NCBI GenBank assembly: GCA_003184365.1
Contig: NKYR01000044.1
Location: 62,001 to 126,000 of the forward strand
DNA from: Evernia prunastri
Lineage: Eukaryota > Ascomycota > Lecanoromycetes > Lecanorales > Parmeliaceae
Reading direction: 5' to 3'
Length of the DNA: 64,000 nt
Notes under the pieces: generated by a model
The model's input: only the letters and a program-made list of their open reading frames with translations
What the model was told of the DNA's origin: nothing
Database searches by the model: none
Shown here: positions 23,110-34,264 of the stretch, one piece after another
How positions within the stretch are numbered: position 1 is the first letter of the stretch
How the letters are laid out: every line of letters starts with the position of its first letter
Position numbers and translations under genes: made by a program

Positions 23110-23439
23110 TCACTGATCTAGATGACCGACGACCTCAATTATCACCACCACAATGAATATCGCAACGAGCAGAAACGCCAACAGCATAAAGCAAGCCAGC
23201 GATCTGTTTCTTCGCTCGCCCAGTCGAGTTCGTCGAACCGTACGCTCGACATTGCAGAGAACGGCTTCGGACTGTCTAGGCCACGGCATAGATGGCCCGG
23301 GAGGTGAGTACACTGGTAAAGAAGCGTCGGCTTCAGTGGGCGGTGCCTCCAGTACGGTCGCTTCTGCGTAGCCAGGTGGTTTGCTTCCTAGTACGTGTGC
23401 TGGGCTAGGGTAGACGGGGCTGGATGTCGAGGGAGACAT
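23110..23439 (-). CDS. Small proline-rich protein with C-terminal membrane helix
   Basis: Open frame of 109 residues from an ATG. The first 75 residues are Pro/Ser/Ala-rich (KPPGYAEATVLEAPP and LPVYSPPGP). A basic patch (RRTRLGERRNRS) is followed by a strong membrane helix (LACFMLLAFLLVAIFIVVVIIEVV) and six terminal residues. With no signal peptide it is probably tail-anchored, Pro-rich side in the cytosol (inference). It shares its layout, not clear sequence, with the 195-residue protein 0.8 kb away on the same strand. Function unknown. Confidence 0.5.
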   Translation of the reverse strand: MSPSTSSPVYPSPAHVLGSKPPGYAEATVLEAPPTEADASLPVYSPPGPSMPWPRQSEAVLCNVERTVRRTRLGERRNRSLACFMLLAFLLVAIFIVVVIIEVVGHLDQ

Positions 23440-24179
23440 CGTTCAAAGGTCGATGAGCCGTTGACTTGATGACGGCGAAAGCTGGCACTAGGCACGCTGG
23501 CAACGTAGAGACAGGGATTCGATTGAACAACACGTGAAGCTCATGAGAGGATGCGTACTCGAGATCAAATATTTCACAAATCCCACAACAGCACAGGGAC
23601 TCCACGATGATATACCGGTCAGATCAAGAATATGTTGAGCCAGTAGCTATTGAAAATGGGGGTAAGCATCCGCAGCAAGGCTTTTTGTGAGCAGTGTTCT
23701 GAGCTCGTGGGTAGACCTTGCTGCGCCACTGTCCCAACCACAACCGTGCGAAACAATGGTCCAATCAGAATTCTGCAGTGGGGAAGCCCGAAAATGGCAT
23801 ACACTCGGAGGTAAGCTGAGGATAGCTAGGCTGACTGTAGCCTTGCTCGGACGCGCGTGGCAGAATTTCAACGGTTTTGATGTTATGGCCTCCACGTACC
23901 AGTGCGCAAATTGTGCAGCAACATTCTCGTCAATTATGCACTCACCCACGGGTTGCTTGTTCATTAAAGCCAAGCCTTCTGCGGCTTAGCTGTTGTGCAT
24001 TCAGCTCTCAATTTTGTAGCACATCAGATCTGCTAGCGATGTAGCTCTCAGCGATAGGTTTTGACCGTCCAAACCTGGCAATGCACGGGGTGCTCTGGTT
24101 AACAAGGCCTAGGGCTAAAGCAAAGGTCGATAGTGTATGGAAAAGCATCGTTAGGTCCATATGGTATAATAGGCATGTT
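23440..24179. other. Intergenic region, no supported gene
   Basis: Opposite-strand open frames of about 100 codons overlap at 23647-23989, and neither shows a domain. The rest is the 3' flank of the CorA-like gene. Confidence 0.4.
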
Positions 24180-26598
24180 TTATTCGATTACCCAAGGCTG
24201 ATCATTCACCTCCTCCTCAGTTGTCCGCCGTTTCCCTCTTCGGAATAGTCTAGTGAGACTACCCTTTGATGGTTCATATAACTTTTCGATTTTGGTTGTC
24301 GGACGGCTGTCTGATAAGTCTTCAGTGCCACCCACACCTAGTGCAACTGCAGGATGCAGCAGGGCGTAGAAAGGTATATACCACTCGGACGGCTCGGGAC
24401 TGTCGTGCTTCGGACGGAAGACCTCGAACCTTTGGCCCCGTTGCTTCCAGGCTTCATTGTGGTCTCGTTTCATTGCACGTACGATAAACTTTTTCTTGCT
24501 GTCGTATACCCGACCGAAGCCTTGTGCCAAGCTGTTGATGTTGAACATGACGAAGTAGGTTACTAAGGCGACTATTATTATTACGTAGATGAGTGCGGTC
24601 ATCGAGAACTGGTCGTTGACGCTCCATAGAGACTAAGGTATATATTTGTCAGTTCGAATTCAGCATCTTTTCTCAGCACACCTTGACTTGTATTTCGTGG
24701 TCTAGAGCCCCATGTTGTGGCCTACGGACACAGGCTCAAATCGAGTAAGGCAGACTTACGGTAGTAAATGCAAGCGGGAGGAAAAAAATGCTAACGAATG
24801 TGAGGAGTTTGACGTTTTCACCGAGCCTAGTCGACGCCCTGCTTTCGATGACAGCGCTAGCGTTGAACAGCTGCTACTTGTCAGCTTCAGCCGCAGCTAT
24901 CAAATTTAAGGCTACATACCGCATCCCTCAAGGCTTTCGTCGATGCAAGCTTTTGCCTAAATGATTCCCGTTGGTTCTGCAAAACGCCATACTGCCTTTC
25001 CGCAAAAGCTAACTGACGCTGATCAAGCTCTGGCAGGTCATTCATCGAAGGGACTCTGACAGCCTTATACAGCTCCCATTGAGTGAGGTTATCTGTGATG
25101 TCATTTTCGAACTCCGATAAGCAGTCGATCGCCCAGAAGTAACGCCTTGACCTTGAGAACGCACCATCGTCGAATAAAAGGTTGTCATGCTCTGCTGGCT
25201 TCATCAACGAGTCGCCACCATCGAGTATATAATCGAAGTAAGATAGAAAGTCGGCCCAACGATCAGCAATCCTCTCTAGGCCCTGGCCAATTAGATTCAA
25301 CTCAGCGCCCGGCTGAGTGAGTCTACCTAAAGAGTAGCCTAAGGCTTGTGCTTTGCCCGGCGATGAAGCGCTCATAGGAAAGGAAGTGTTCTTGTCATTG
25401 AAAAAGTGATCTGGCGCTAAAACCAGCAGAGTCCAAAACCTGTCCCTATTTCTCAGAGCGTGTTCAGGTTGCTGTACCGTCTCCACGGACACTGGCGAGT
25501 ATATCTGGCCAAGGTCATCAATATTGCCTTCATTATCGACTTGAACCACCATCAGCTCACCGTGTACGCGCATTTGCGGAAGTGCCAACCAAGAGGATGT
25601 CCGTATAGTGGACCATGCTTCCAAAGCTCCTTGACTTCCCACTCTGTAACCTCGCGGATTTCGTAGAAATTGGTGTGAAAACCATTCCAAGCGTTTGCAT
25701 AGGGATTTGTTGTGATGCCTCTCCGCTTGGTCTGCAAGTGATAATCCAAATGATCCCATAAACCCAAAATCTTGTCTGTGCTCGTAAAGTATGGGATAGG
25801 TTGTTGGGGGGCTCTCTTTTCGGTCGGTTGAATACTTTCGCCAGTAGTTGCTCCTTGGTATAAGCTACAACAAGTCAGCCAAATCACCGAGGGCGACATC
25901 TATGCGACCTACATCAGCCTTGACCACGGTGCGCTCTTTGAGCCTTGAGCTTCGACTCGTAGCTCTGATCCAAAGGCCTGTTCGCCTAGCCTGTAGAGTC
26001 TGGTGTTGTCCGTCGCGTCGAAATCGACTACCACGAAGTCATTGCCTCGGTGGGCTCTCAAATCATTGTCGAACTGACAAAGGAATTCTAGATCTCGCTC
26101 GATAGGCTGTCTGGATGTAGGGAAGCTGTCAACCGGTACTCCGAAAGCGCCGTGACCCTTCAGGATATTTGTTTTGAAGAACTTTAAGGGTAGTCGCTCA
26201 TCATCGGGCATTTTCCAACAATCTCCAAGTCGGGCTTCGAGAATCTTTGAAAGAGAGAGGCTGAAGAACCGGTCTAATTGGTTGATGCTCCATTGACTGT
26301 AGGGAATTTTGAGCGCAGTGCCGATGTCCCCTGGAAAGTCATCGTTTGTAGGTGTCCCCTTCCTGGGAGATTGCAATTTTTCTGCAGGAGCGCAGAACGT
26401 CTCTGCAGTCCTTGAAGTCTCGCTCGGAGTATCTGCATTGCCACGTAGTCCATCGGTTTTTTTCAATCCATTGCTGATCTGCGTGTGGTATTCCAGACTC
26501 TTGAACCGTTCTTCTTGACCTTCCAACTTGGATTCGATGCGCTGCAAGACATTTAGAATGTCACATAGAATGTCAGTGGCCGGTATTGGTTCCGTCAT
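24180..26598 (-). CDS. Fungal CorA-like membrane protein, with one frameshift
   Basis: Model: complement of 26598-25913, 25864-24920, 24870-24760, 24632-24180; about 730 residues. Introns of 48, 49 and 127 nt fit in phase. The N-terminus (about 1-230) is soluble with an early coiled coil (VLQRIESKLEGQEERFKSLE). The middle matches the fungal CorA-like group (NFYEIREVTEWEVKELW; ELMVVQVDNEGNIDDL). The C-terminus has the paired helices FVSIFFLPLAFTT and ALIYVIIIVALVTYFVMF. Between them, where bacterial CorA has GMN, is SLWSVND, so Mg2+ channel activity is doubtful. Exon 2 changes frame near 25,555: upstream it reads HPLGWHFRK, downstream GELMVVQ one base out of step. The only GT..AG pair there would be a 28-nt intron, which is too short. 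It is either a new null allele or an assembly indel. Confidence 0.72.
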
Positions 26599-26940
26599 CG
26601 TGGGTAGGACTGGCTGGGGCGATGAGGCCAGGATGCTCGGGTATTGGTGACATGTCCAGCAACCATCAGCCAGGTGCTATCGCGGCGACAGAGATGTAGT
26701 CTAGGAATGCCTTATGCATTACTGATGCTGTCGGCATGCGCGACATTATAAAGCTCACATTTCAGGTAGCTGTGGCGAAGCCCACGAGCAAAGAAACTGG
26801 CAGATCTATATTTAGCTTTTGCCTCAACGGGAACGGCCCGCTTCAACCAATCATTATGCGGTAATTGACGTTGAAACGTTGCTCTATTCATCAATATATA
26901 CAATAAATGTACCCCGTATGTAACCCAGGAGTCTCCTTCT
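26599..26940. other. Short intergenic region
   Basis: Promoter of the CorA-like gene and 3' flank of the surface protein gene. AATATATACAATAAATG near 26893-26909 could serve 3' end formation. No gene. Confidence 0.45.
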
Positions 26941-29680
26941 TTACATCAAGAGTGCAATGACTGCCATGACCGTAACTACGGCTCCCAAAGAGGCAATACC
27001 TATCCTTCTTCCCGCCCTGCTGCTTTTCCCTGTGAAAGCCACAACGCTAGACCCGTTACCAGCTCCAACGGTCGTTCCAGGATCGCCATCGCCTCTAAAT
27101 CCGCTCATAATCAGTCCACCTAAGGCCCCTTCAGTTGTCTGCGCGCTCGTCAGTGGTATCGTCGCCGATCCAACCTGTAGCCCCGACGATCCTAGCGAGA
27201 TCACAGTCCCATCAAGCGTCGCTGCATTCCCATCGAGCGCCACACTCTGATCACCAATGGTGAACCCAGATGGTGCCGCGGTGAATATTTGACCCGCTAC
27301 CGTGAAGACTGATTGCACCTTGGTTTCCATGGCAGACGAGACAATTTGACCGTTTATGATTAACCCACTCTCACCCGAGGCAATTGCGTACGTAGTCCCA
27401 GAGACTGTCGCCGCGTTCCCACCGGGGGTGAGAACGACGCGGTTGGTAAGGGTGACTGGTGCGTTAGGTTGCGGAGATGGGGCCTGTAGGATTGCTCCAG
27501 CGCTGCTCGGAAGAGCGTAAGATACGCCGTCGAAAACGATGGTGGAAGCTCCAACTGAAATGGCATGTCCATTGACGTTACCTTGACTTCCAAGGCCGAT
27601 GGTAGCACTGTCTCCGAGTATCGCGCCGCCATTGGGTGCTCTGCTTATGGATTGGCTGTCGATGAAGGCTGCATCCGCCGTGCCAGGAGTAGGAATGGCA
27701 TATGAACTATCCCCAATTACAACACTATCGATACCCACCGAGAAAGCTTTGCCGGAAATCTGGGCCTGACTCCCCGGCGTGTACGTAGAGGTTCCTATGA
27801 TCACACCCCCGTTTGCAGCTTTGACCATCGACTCTCCGGCAATGAGGACAGGAGCCGAAGTCGGCAGTGCGTGTGTGGTGGTACCTATTATAATCTTGTC
27901 TACCCCAACAGAAATCGGCATATTAGAAATCTGCCCTTCGTAGCCTGCTGTATATGTCGACTTTCCAATGACAGCTCCGCCGTTCGAAGCCTTTTCTATG
28001 GTACTATCGCCAACAATGAGTGGGCTTGGCGAGGCAACCACTACTGGATTGAACAACACGGGCGATACAGTCGATCCTGGAGAACCGTTCAGGCTGTTTT
28101 GTGAGTCTTGCGGATCGACATTCAAGGTTGTCAAGGCTCCCGCTCCATTCCCGTTGCCGTCGATGCCGCTGCTACCGGCCGCCGGATTACTATTTGGGGC
28201 TCCGGATGAACTGTGGTTTGGCATATTGTTCTGGGAATGACCTTGATTTGCTGGATCAGAACCTTGACCTTGCTTTGAAGGTGGTGTTGGATTCTCTCCG
28301 GTATTGCCACCCTTCGAAACACTATCTGCCCGGCCAACGGACCAAGCTGGATCGTTACTTCCGCTCGGCTGCGTGTCTTTTGATTTGGAGCCGGGATCAA
28401 GTGATGTAGCAGGGGATCCGAGCCCGGTCGCCGAGTGTGTGGGAGGCGGTGTAGGAGCAGCTGGAACATTTGTTGGAGCTATACCAGCTGCTGGAGCTGC
28501 GGTTGCTGAAGGGTCGTTATCCGGTTGCGCTGGTGTAGGAGCGACCATGTTCGGCGCTGCGGTCAGCACACGAGGGGGGTCCCAGGACCCATACATGCCA
28601 GGAGTGCAAGTGCTCCATACTGGATCAATACCCGCGAGGTCGCTCGGAATCTTGAGGTTTTTTGAATAGCCCGCGTTTGCAGTATTGGCTTCATACTCTT
28701 GGAACTCCGTGTAATTAATCGCTTGGAACAATGAGGCTGCCTCCGGCCCTGTCTGTGCTTTCATCCACAATGGACCTACATAGGTCGAAAGCGCATTGGG
28801 GGGATAGGCAATTGTGGTGTCGTAGACAGCACCTGTCGTGAAGCTTGAGAAGTAGCCGCAGTCATAGTAGGCGTTTAGACCGTGATAGGCCACATAGACC
28901 GAAGGAGAGACGCTGGTACCTGTTAGAAGATGCTGAGCAATCATGAGGAGGGTACTTGCAATGTAATATTGCCGGCGATAGTACTGTAGGGACTCGATGC
29001 TGGTGCAGTAGTAATCGATGCATTCACGGTATTGAGATCCACGTGCCAGTATATGATTTGGACGCTGGAAGCATAGATCTCGCAAGTTTTCGAGCAGCAT
29101 GCCCTGGGAGGTTCGTACGATTTTTCTGTGATGGTAGACATTGTGATCGTGTCTGTCCAAACCAAACCGCCTTCGGGTGGGGTCCCAGTCGTGGTCACTG
29201 TCTGCAATTGCGCAAGAGAATCATACAACTTCGAACACGAGCAAAATGTTGAAGCATCCGTTCCAGAAGCGTAGCAGGGACCTGAAGCCCAAGGGTTCAC
29301 ATATGCGCTCGTTTGTGAATACAGAGCATGACTTGAATTGGCTGTGTAAGTCTCGTTTGCAGGAAATGGCTTTGTCATTGCTAAGACGCATTAAATCAGT
29401 CAGCATGTACGTCTCAAAGACTTTGGTGTGTCTCGACTGGACCGACACCCAAATGACGCCAAGAAGAAAGAATCTCAGTACAAAAATGAAGGACAACAAC
29501 GAGAAACAGCCATCCGCGTTTGCTTCCATTCGAGAAGCGGGACAAGATACAGGTGGCGATTTGAATTCGATGAAGATCGCGGCGCGTGTTAAGGGAGAAT
29601 GTCAACAAACCTGATGCAGAGCCCAGTATGGTGGCTATAAGTAGGAAAAACACCAAGCGCAGACTCCAAAGGAAAGCCAT
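26941..29680 (-). CDS. Large repeat-bearing cell-surface protein, probably GPI-anchored
   Basis: Model: complement of 29680-29611, 29380-28985, 28919-26941; 814 residues, introns of 230 and 65 nt, phases agree. Residues 1-23 are a signal peptide (MAFLWSLRLVFFLLIATILG). An N-terminal Cys-containing domain (about 24-270; ACCSKTCEIYASSV, YVAYHGLNAYYDCGYF) is followed by a Pro/Ser/Gly/Asn-rich linker (about 280-440). Then come three diverged repeats of about 65 residues, each with NGGA(V/I)(I/L)G, a STYT-like strand, (I/F)SVG and YA(I/L)P, and a related region to about residue 765. It ends in a hydrophobic tail (IGIASLGAVVTVMAVIALLM) after RR, as in GPI-signal or single-pass proteins. The repeat resembles beta-rich modules of fungal wall proteins. 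No catalytic motif seen. The second intron boundary is less certain than the rest. Confidence 0.75.
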
Positions 29681-30180
29681 TGCAACAAAGCGAACGATGA
29701 CGGACGGAAGGGGCAGAGGACATGGTGTAAGAGGGAGAGAATATGAAGTTGAAGCAAGAAGAGCTGAATGATTGCAAGCTAGTTGAGCAAGGACGCGGAA
29801 TTACAAGATCCCACCGTAGTAGTAGTAGCAGGCACAGCGGCGTGTACTATATATAGTATCATCATGAAGTATCAAAATCCTTCTGTGCGCTAACAAGGAG
29901 TCCAATTATCATCATTTTGGCCAATCACATATTCTTTCAGAGAACCCATGTGGCTGACTCGTGACATAGTGCACAAATCCCTTTGAACCAAGCTGGCGAA
30001 ACATGATGGAAGACGAGCTTATGGAATGCGGTTTTCCTTGATGCCTCCAACATCTGTCGTGCCAAGAATTTGACCGATATGATTGGTCAACTTTATCTGA
30101 CAGATCGCTTGCAACTAGCGTCTAGTCTACTAGTCTAGGTCTAAGGAGGTAAATTCTATGAATTCTGAGCTATGCATGCT
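29681..30180. other. Promoter side of the surface-protein gene
   Basis: Contains GTAGTAGTAGTAG and TATATATAG (29816-29860), likely core-promoter sequence for the minus-strand surface protein. No gene seen in the remainder. Confidence 0.45.
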
Positions 30181-30978
30181 TCATATTTCCTGCCATCTCA
30201 AAGCCTTGATATAGCCGTTGACTTTGTCGACTCCATAGCTATGGAGAGAGAGGCTTGGATGAGTCCGTCTACTCCATATTTTCGAAGAAGACAGCGTGGA
30301 TGAACCCAAATTAATGCGGTCTTCGCAAGTGGTAGTTCGGAGAAAGGCCTACTTGAAGGTCGGGGCGAGGTAGGTATCATGAAGTGCCTCATATATTGGT
30401 TCATGAGCCAATGGAATACCAAATGCACCGCTAACTTCAAAGCCTCCACCCTTTTAAAGAGTCGGATGTTTAGTATCTACTATTCCTGTATAGTACACTG
30501 TTTTCGTATCCATCCTACTTATGTCTTTCACAATTAAAATGCTACCGGATTCTTTGGCTCTTTCTTTCAGAACATCGCGGAACGTCTGAGCAATGCTTGG
30601 CGAAGCGACGTGTGTTTGCGCGAGGACAGCACCGATGTCCATCACATTGCTGTACCCAGTCTTACCGCCGGGGACTGTTTGGATTTAAATGTGGTGAGAC
30701 CCATTTTTGTTCAGCTGTGGTACGAGTTTAGTCCATATAGCCCGTTCTGGTGGCAGTGAAAAGTGACTTGACATTACCTCCTCGTGATCCAAGTGATAGC
30801 CAAGCTCTCTGTCCTCATAGACCATATGGCCACCATCCGACCAGTCGCACAATCTGTCGTTGGGAATGGAGTCGAGAAAGGCTGGTATGTTATTATTGCC
30901 CATCTTGACAGAATCCTCTTTGTGTGGGGTGTAAGTCGAGAATCTTTGGAGCGGTCGATCGAAGGAGCAAAGAATCAT
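30181..30978 (-). pseudogene. Decayed gene of unknown family with three in-frame stops
   Basis: A single minus-strand frame of 266 codons runs from 30978 to a final TGA at 30183-30181. It is interrupted by only three stops: TAA at 30687-30685, TAA at 30456-30454 and TAG at 30351-30349. Peptide on each side looks coding (LCDWSDGGHMVYEDRELGYH; NVMDIGAVLAQTH; GGFEVSGAFGIPLAHEP). No frameshift separates the parts. All three stops could come from CAA or CAG by a C-to-T change, as repeat-induced point mutation or deamination would give (inference). I do not recognise the family. An intron could remove the first stop, but no good sites are seen. Confidence 0.5.
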
Positions 30979-31182
30979 CGTAGTAAGAGCGAATCTGTGT
31001 TCCCAACGCGAGAAGCCTAATCTCCAGACACAAAGGCATTGTTCTTAAAGGAACAATAGCGGATTCATGGAAGACTAAAAAAAGGTCTTCCAACAATAAA
31101 TGACAACCGTCACAATGACCAAGGTCTCAGTTCATAGTGCGCGATCTCACACATTCGAGCTCTTTGTTGTGTAGTAAAGCAC

Positions 31183-31189
31183 TATATAA
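31183..31189 (+). promoter_or_regulatory. Candidate TATA box
   Basis: TATATAA lies 114 bp upstream of the ATG at 31303 and is followed by a pyrimidine-rich stretch (CTCCCTTCCACCCCC) typical of fungal transcription start regions. Confidence 0.4.
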
Positions 31190-31302
31190 CTCCCTTCCAC
31201 CCCCGAGCATTTTATTTCAGTACTCCCTCAACAATTGTCTATCTGGAGTTAAAGCCTAACTACAACATTGTTCGGGATATCATCAATCGCTGAGTGGTAG
31301 CA

Positions 31303-31707
31303 ATGGACGACTCACAGAAGTGGCCAGATCTTGAGGGGGACATCAACGAGCCTACTATGACTGAAGAGGAAGAAAAGAAGCACAAAGAGCGCCAGGCCCA
31401 AAAGCTTCAGATCATACTCGAACGCTCTGACATCGCGCTTGATGGTAACAGACGGCTGTTGGAAAAGATGCGGAGGGAAATGGGAACAAGGAAATTTGAT
31501 GACGAGAATTGGGCGTTCCATTTAAGACTACAGAACGCGACACCGAATACAAAGAAGGATTACTTTCCCAGAGGGTCGACGCCAGCGGCTGATGGGGACT
31601 TGAAACGCCCTCAACCAGGGTTTGGGACAGAACAGGGGAACGATGTTGTCTCGTCGCCATCCCAATGTGCCTCGGACGCTTCTGAAGCAAGTCTGGAAAG
31701 TGATTAG
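31303..31707 (+). CDS. Small acidic/charged hypothetical protein
   Basis: Open frame of 134 residues from ATG 31303; the frame also has an upstream GTG at 31294, which a nuclear fungal gene would not use. The first half is highly charged and probably helical (TEEEEKKHKERQAQKLQIIL, RRLLEKMRREMG); the second half is Ser/Asp-rich and likely disordered, ending SEASLESD. It has a TATA box and pyrimidine tract upstream. No signal peptide, membrane segment or known domain. Family not recognised. Confidence 0.5.
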   Translation: MDDSQKWPDLEGDINEPTMTEEEEKKHKERQAQKLQIILERSDIALDGNRRLLEKMRREMGTRKFDDENWAFHLRLQNATPNTKKDYFPRGSTPAADGDLKRPQPGFGTEQGNDVVSSPSQCASDASEASLESD

Positions 31708-32318
31708 GGTGTCGATATGGCTTTCCTTAGAATTAAAACGTCGCTAGCAAGCTTCTTCTGAAGAGACGCAGGCAAAGGTAATAAAAGAACTTTAGTGCGC
31801 TTTCGTCAACAGATAATAAATCACGTACGCTCCAAAAGATTACAGATACAACTGTCGTTCTGATCTCCCATACCTCCGATTCTATACTCAATCGTAGGTA
31901 CACTCAATGCTTAATTACTTTTGTTACGCCGCTTACCCTTTAGCATCACAGTCTGAAAAGAGCAGCCTGTCTCACCAGTCGTGTAAACACTACCAACCTT
32001 CAGACGTACTGTATTGATTTTCGAAAAGAGTGTTTGCGGGTCCACGGAGGACCTAAGACCGTGTTAAAACCCATGCGTAACACCTCTGAGCACAACACAA
32101 CAATGTTGGTTCATTGTGCGTGAAAGCCTCGCCTCTTCCTGGTGAGCAAATAACACACCTCTTTACGCAGCGCTCAAAAGTCATGTACTTTCTGTTGTTC
32201 TTCTCCCTCTATTGCTCTCGATACCCAAAGCTCTTACAACCAACTATAGTCTTAATTCCGCCACTTCCACGACCACTGGAACCCTTCAAACATAACATTG
32301 AATCTACGAAACTGAGCC
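31708..32318. other. Intergenic region
   Basis: 3' flank of the acidic protein and promoter of the next gene; a pyrimidine-rich stretch (TTCTTCTCCCTCTATTGCTCTC) lies about 100 bp before the ATG at 32319. No gene. Confidence 0.45.
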
Positions 32319-32767
32319 ATGGCCCAAGTCAAGTTGATATATAGCAATCGTATAGCTACTCCTCCGCTCACTGCAATGACGGCCGATACCCTCGAGTCTC
32401 TAAGCGAAGAGGACCTGAAAGTAGCTCTAATCTTGGCCAACATGCAAGCCGGCGCCAATTTCACAATGGATGATTTCGATGCCGCTTTGGCCTTGATCGA
32501 CCTAAGCGCCTCCAACACTGAAGAGCCCACGAGATCTCTCCACGATGTGAACAACAATTCGGCCTGCAAGAAAGACCAGCGTACTGCAAGCGATGACCAG
32601 CGTCAGGAGAGATTGGAGTACTTAGCTGCGTATCAGCGCCAACGGCGGGCAAGGCTGAATATCGGAGATATCTGGACAGGGAGACTGAGGCTCATCGAAA
32701 AGAGAGGTTGAGAAAGAAGAGGGACAGTACGAAGGTGAGGAGAGCGGAGGCAAAGCGGGCGCGGTAG
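32319..32767 (+). CDS. Small hypothetical protein, charged C-terminus, likely one-base frameshift
   Basis: The frame from ATG 32319 gives 130 residues and stops at 32711. It contains two similar helices (LSEEDLKVALILANMQAG and FTMDDFDAALALIDL) and ends in a basic helix (AAYQRQRRARL). Just where this frame loses sense (about 32,655), the next frame reads EYRRYLDRETEAHRKERL and continues to a TAG at 32765-32767 with the same charged character. No GT..AG pair fits, so a one-base deletion, real or from assembly, is the simplest reading. The two acidic helices suggest a protein-interaction role only; family not recognised. Confidence 0.45.
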
Positions 32768-33189
32768 GTGGAATGCGGTTGTGGCAGGATTTGTTTGAGA
32801 CTCCTCGGAGTGCTCAGGGAGTGGATGGTTTGCAGTTGCGTGGGATTCTGACCCTACTCTGCTGACGTATTGCTCGCCCCCCTTTTGCTCAGCTCTAGAT
32901 TTAAAGTCGCTTGTCCGTATTGCACACCGCTGAGGCTCGCTTCAGCATTCACTATCAACATAAATCTTTTGGCACATGAAAAATAGCCTTTATTTTCCAG
33001 GAACTGTGTGAGCAACATCGCTCTTGAGCAACTTCACACCAGTATCCACCCTTACCACGTTGAATCTCCTTAGCCTCCCTGAATCCAACGCTTAGCGTGG
33101 CAGCATCTGTTATCATGCCTGAAAGAGTACACAGCAACGAGATGCATCCACCAACAACTCAAATTTAACGCCCTGTACCGACGCCATTC
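32768..33189. other. Intergenic region, no supported gene
   Basis: Nothing recognisable besides short open frames. Confidence 0.4.
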
Positions 33190-33860
33190 GTTACGCTCAT
33201 CCTCATACCCACCGAAATCCGCCTCCAGATCTACCGCCGCCTCATCGAGCGAGGCCAAATGGCCATCCTACGCACGTCCCTCGCCATCAAAGAAGAAGCA
33301 TCCGACCGCCTCCACGAGCACGCGATCTGCCTCTGAGATGCAACTTCTTCTTCCTCTTCAGTGTCTTCCCCAACAACGTGCCCTGGGAACTCATCCAGAA
33401 CCTCGAGATCCGAGTGAAAATCGTCGATTCCCACGGAAGTTCCTGCGCCTACTACTTCCACCAATGACTCGACCGCTTCAGCGCCCACATGAGCGATCTG
33501 CAGACGTGTAAGATTCGCCTCGATTATCCTGGCGGGATCAGGTTCCTGGACCAGACGTTCAGGGCCCTGGAGACGCTCACGGCGCTTGAGAACGTGACAT
33601 TGGTGACGGATGTGACTTGGACAGTGGAGGCTATAGCGTCGATGGGGGTCTTTGTGAAGGGACCGCCACCGGATCTGGATCGTGACATGTACTTGGACAT
33701 GCACTGTTAGTGTGATGAGGAGGAGATACTGGCGTACGAGTGGGCTGCGGGCGTGTTGGAGCAGAGTTTGGGGAGGGCGGAGTGGTTCGAGGATGAGAAT
33801 GGGATCCATCTTGAATTCAGCCTCACCAGAAAGCGATGCTTGTTCAGATGTAAGGTAAGG
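33190..33860 (+). pseudogene. Decayed F-box-like hypothetical gene
   Basis: Coding sense begins with IPTEIRLQIYRRLIERGQ (about 33,203-33,256), like the start of fungal F-box-type proteins. After HEHAICL (about 33,335) the frame shifts by one base and continues as FFFLFSVFPNNVPWELIQNL. A TGA at 33465-33467 interrupts it where a codon is expected, then the frame continues through DLQTCKIRLDYPGGIRFLDQ to a TAG at 33708-33710. It resumes as CDEEEILAYEWAAGVLEQSL up to about 33,855. One frameshift and two stops in otherwise good coding sequence indicate recent loss. Confidence 0.62.
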
Positions 33861-34264
33861 ATGAGACGTTAGGGGACGTGGAGTAGGAGGCGCAGACTTG
33901 TTAGTCACGAGCGAGCGTTTGGATCCATGACCTGACTGTGGACTCATGGAGCATGCGGAACCTACTTGGAGATGAGTTGAGCTGTAGATAGTGGCTTTGA
34001 AACGAAATTGAGCAGATGGACTACTCGCAATGAAAGATCGCTGCTGTTGATCATTCGTGTATCAAAGACGTGGATGGATGTAGTAGCAACGTTCCTTGAG
34101 GACCCTATCATCTCCTAGCCATAACGAGATATTCCTCTAACAGGCTCTTCGCTTATCATCTAATAATATCACAATTTAACGTTCCGTAACTATACCTAAT
34201 GTTTCTCGATCCGTCTTGCGCCTGCTATTCAATGAAAACTGTTATGCTATCCATTTTTCCTTAT
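33861..34264. other. Intergenic region, no supported gene
   Basis: Flank of the F-box-like relic and 3' side of the small minus-strand gene. No gene seen. Confidence 0.4.
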
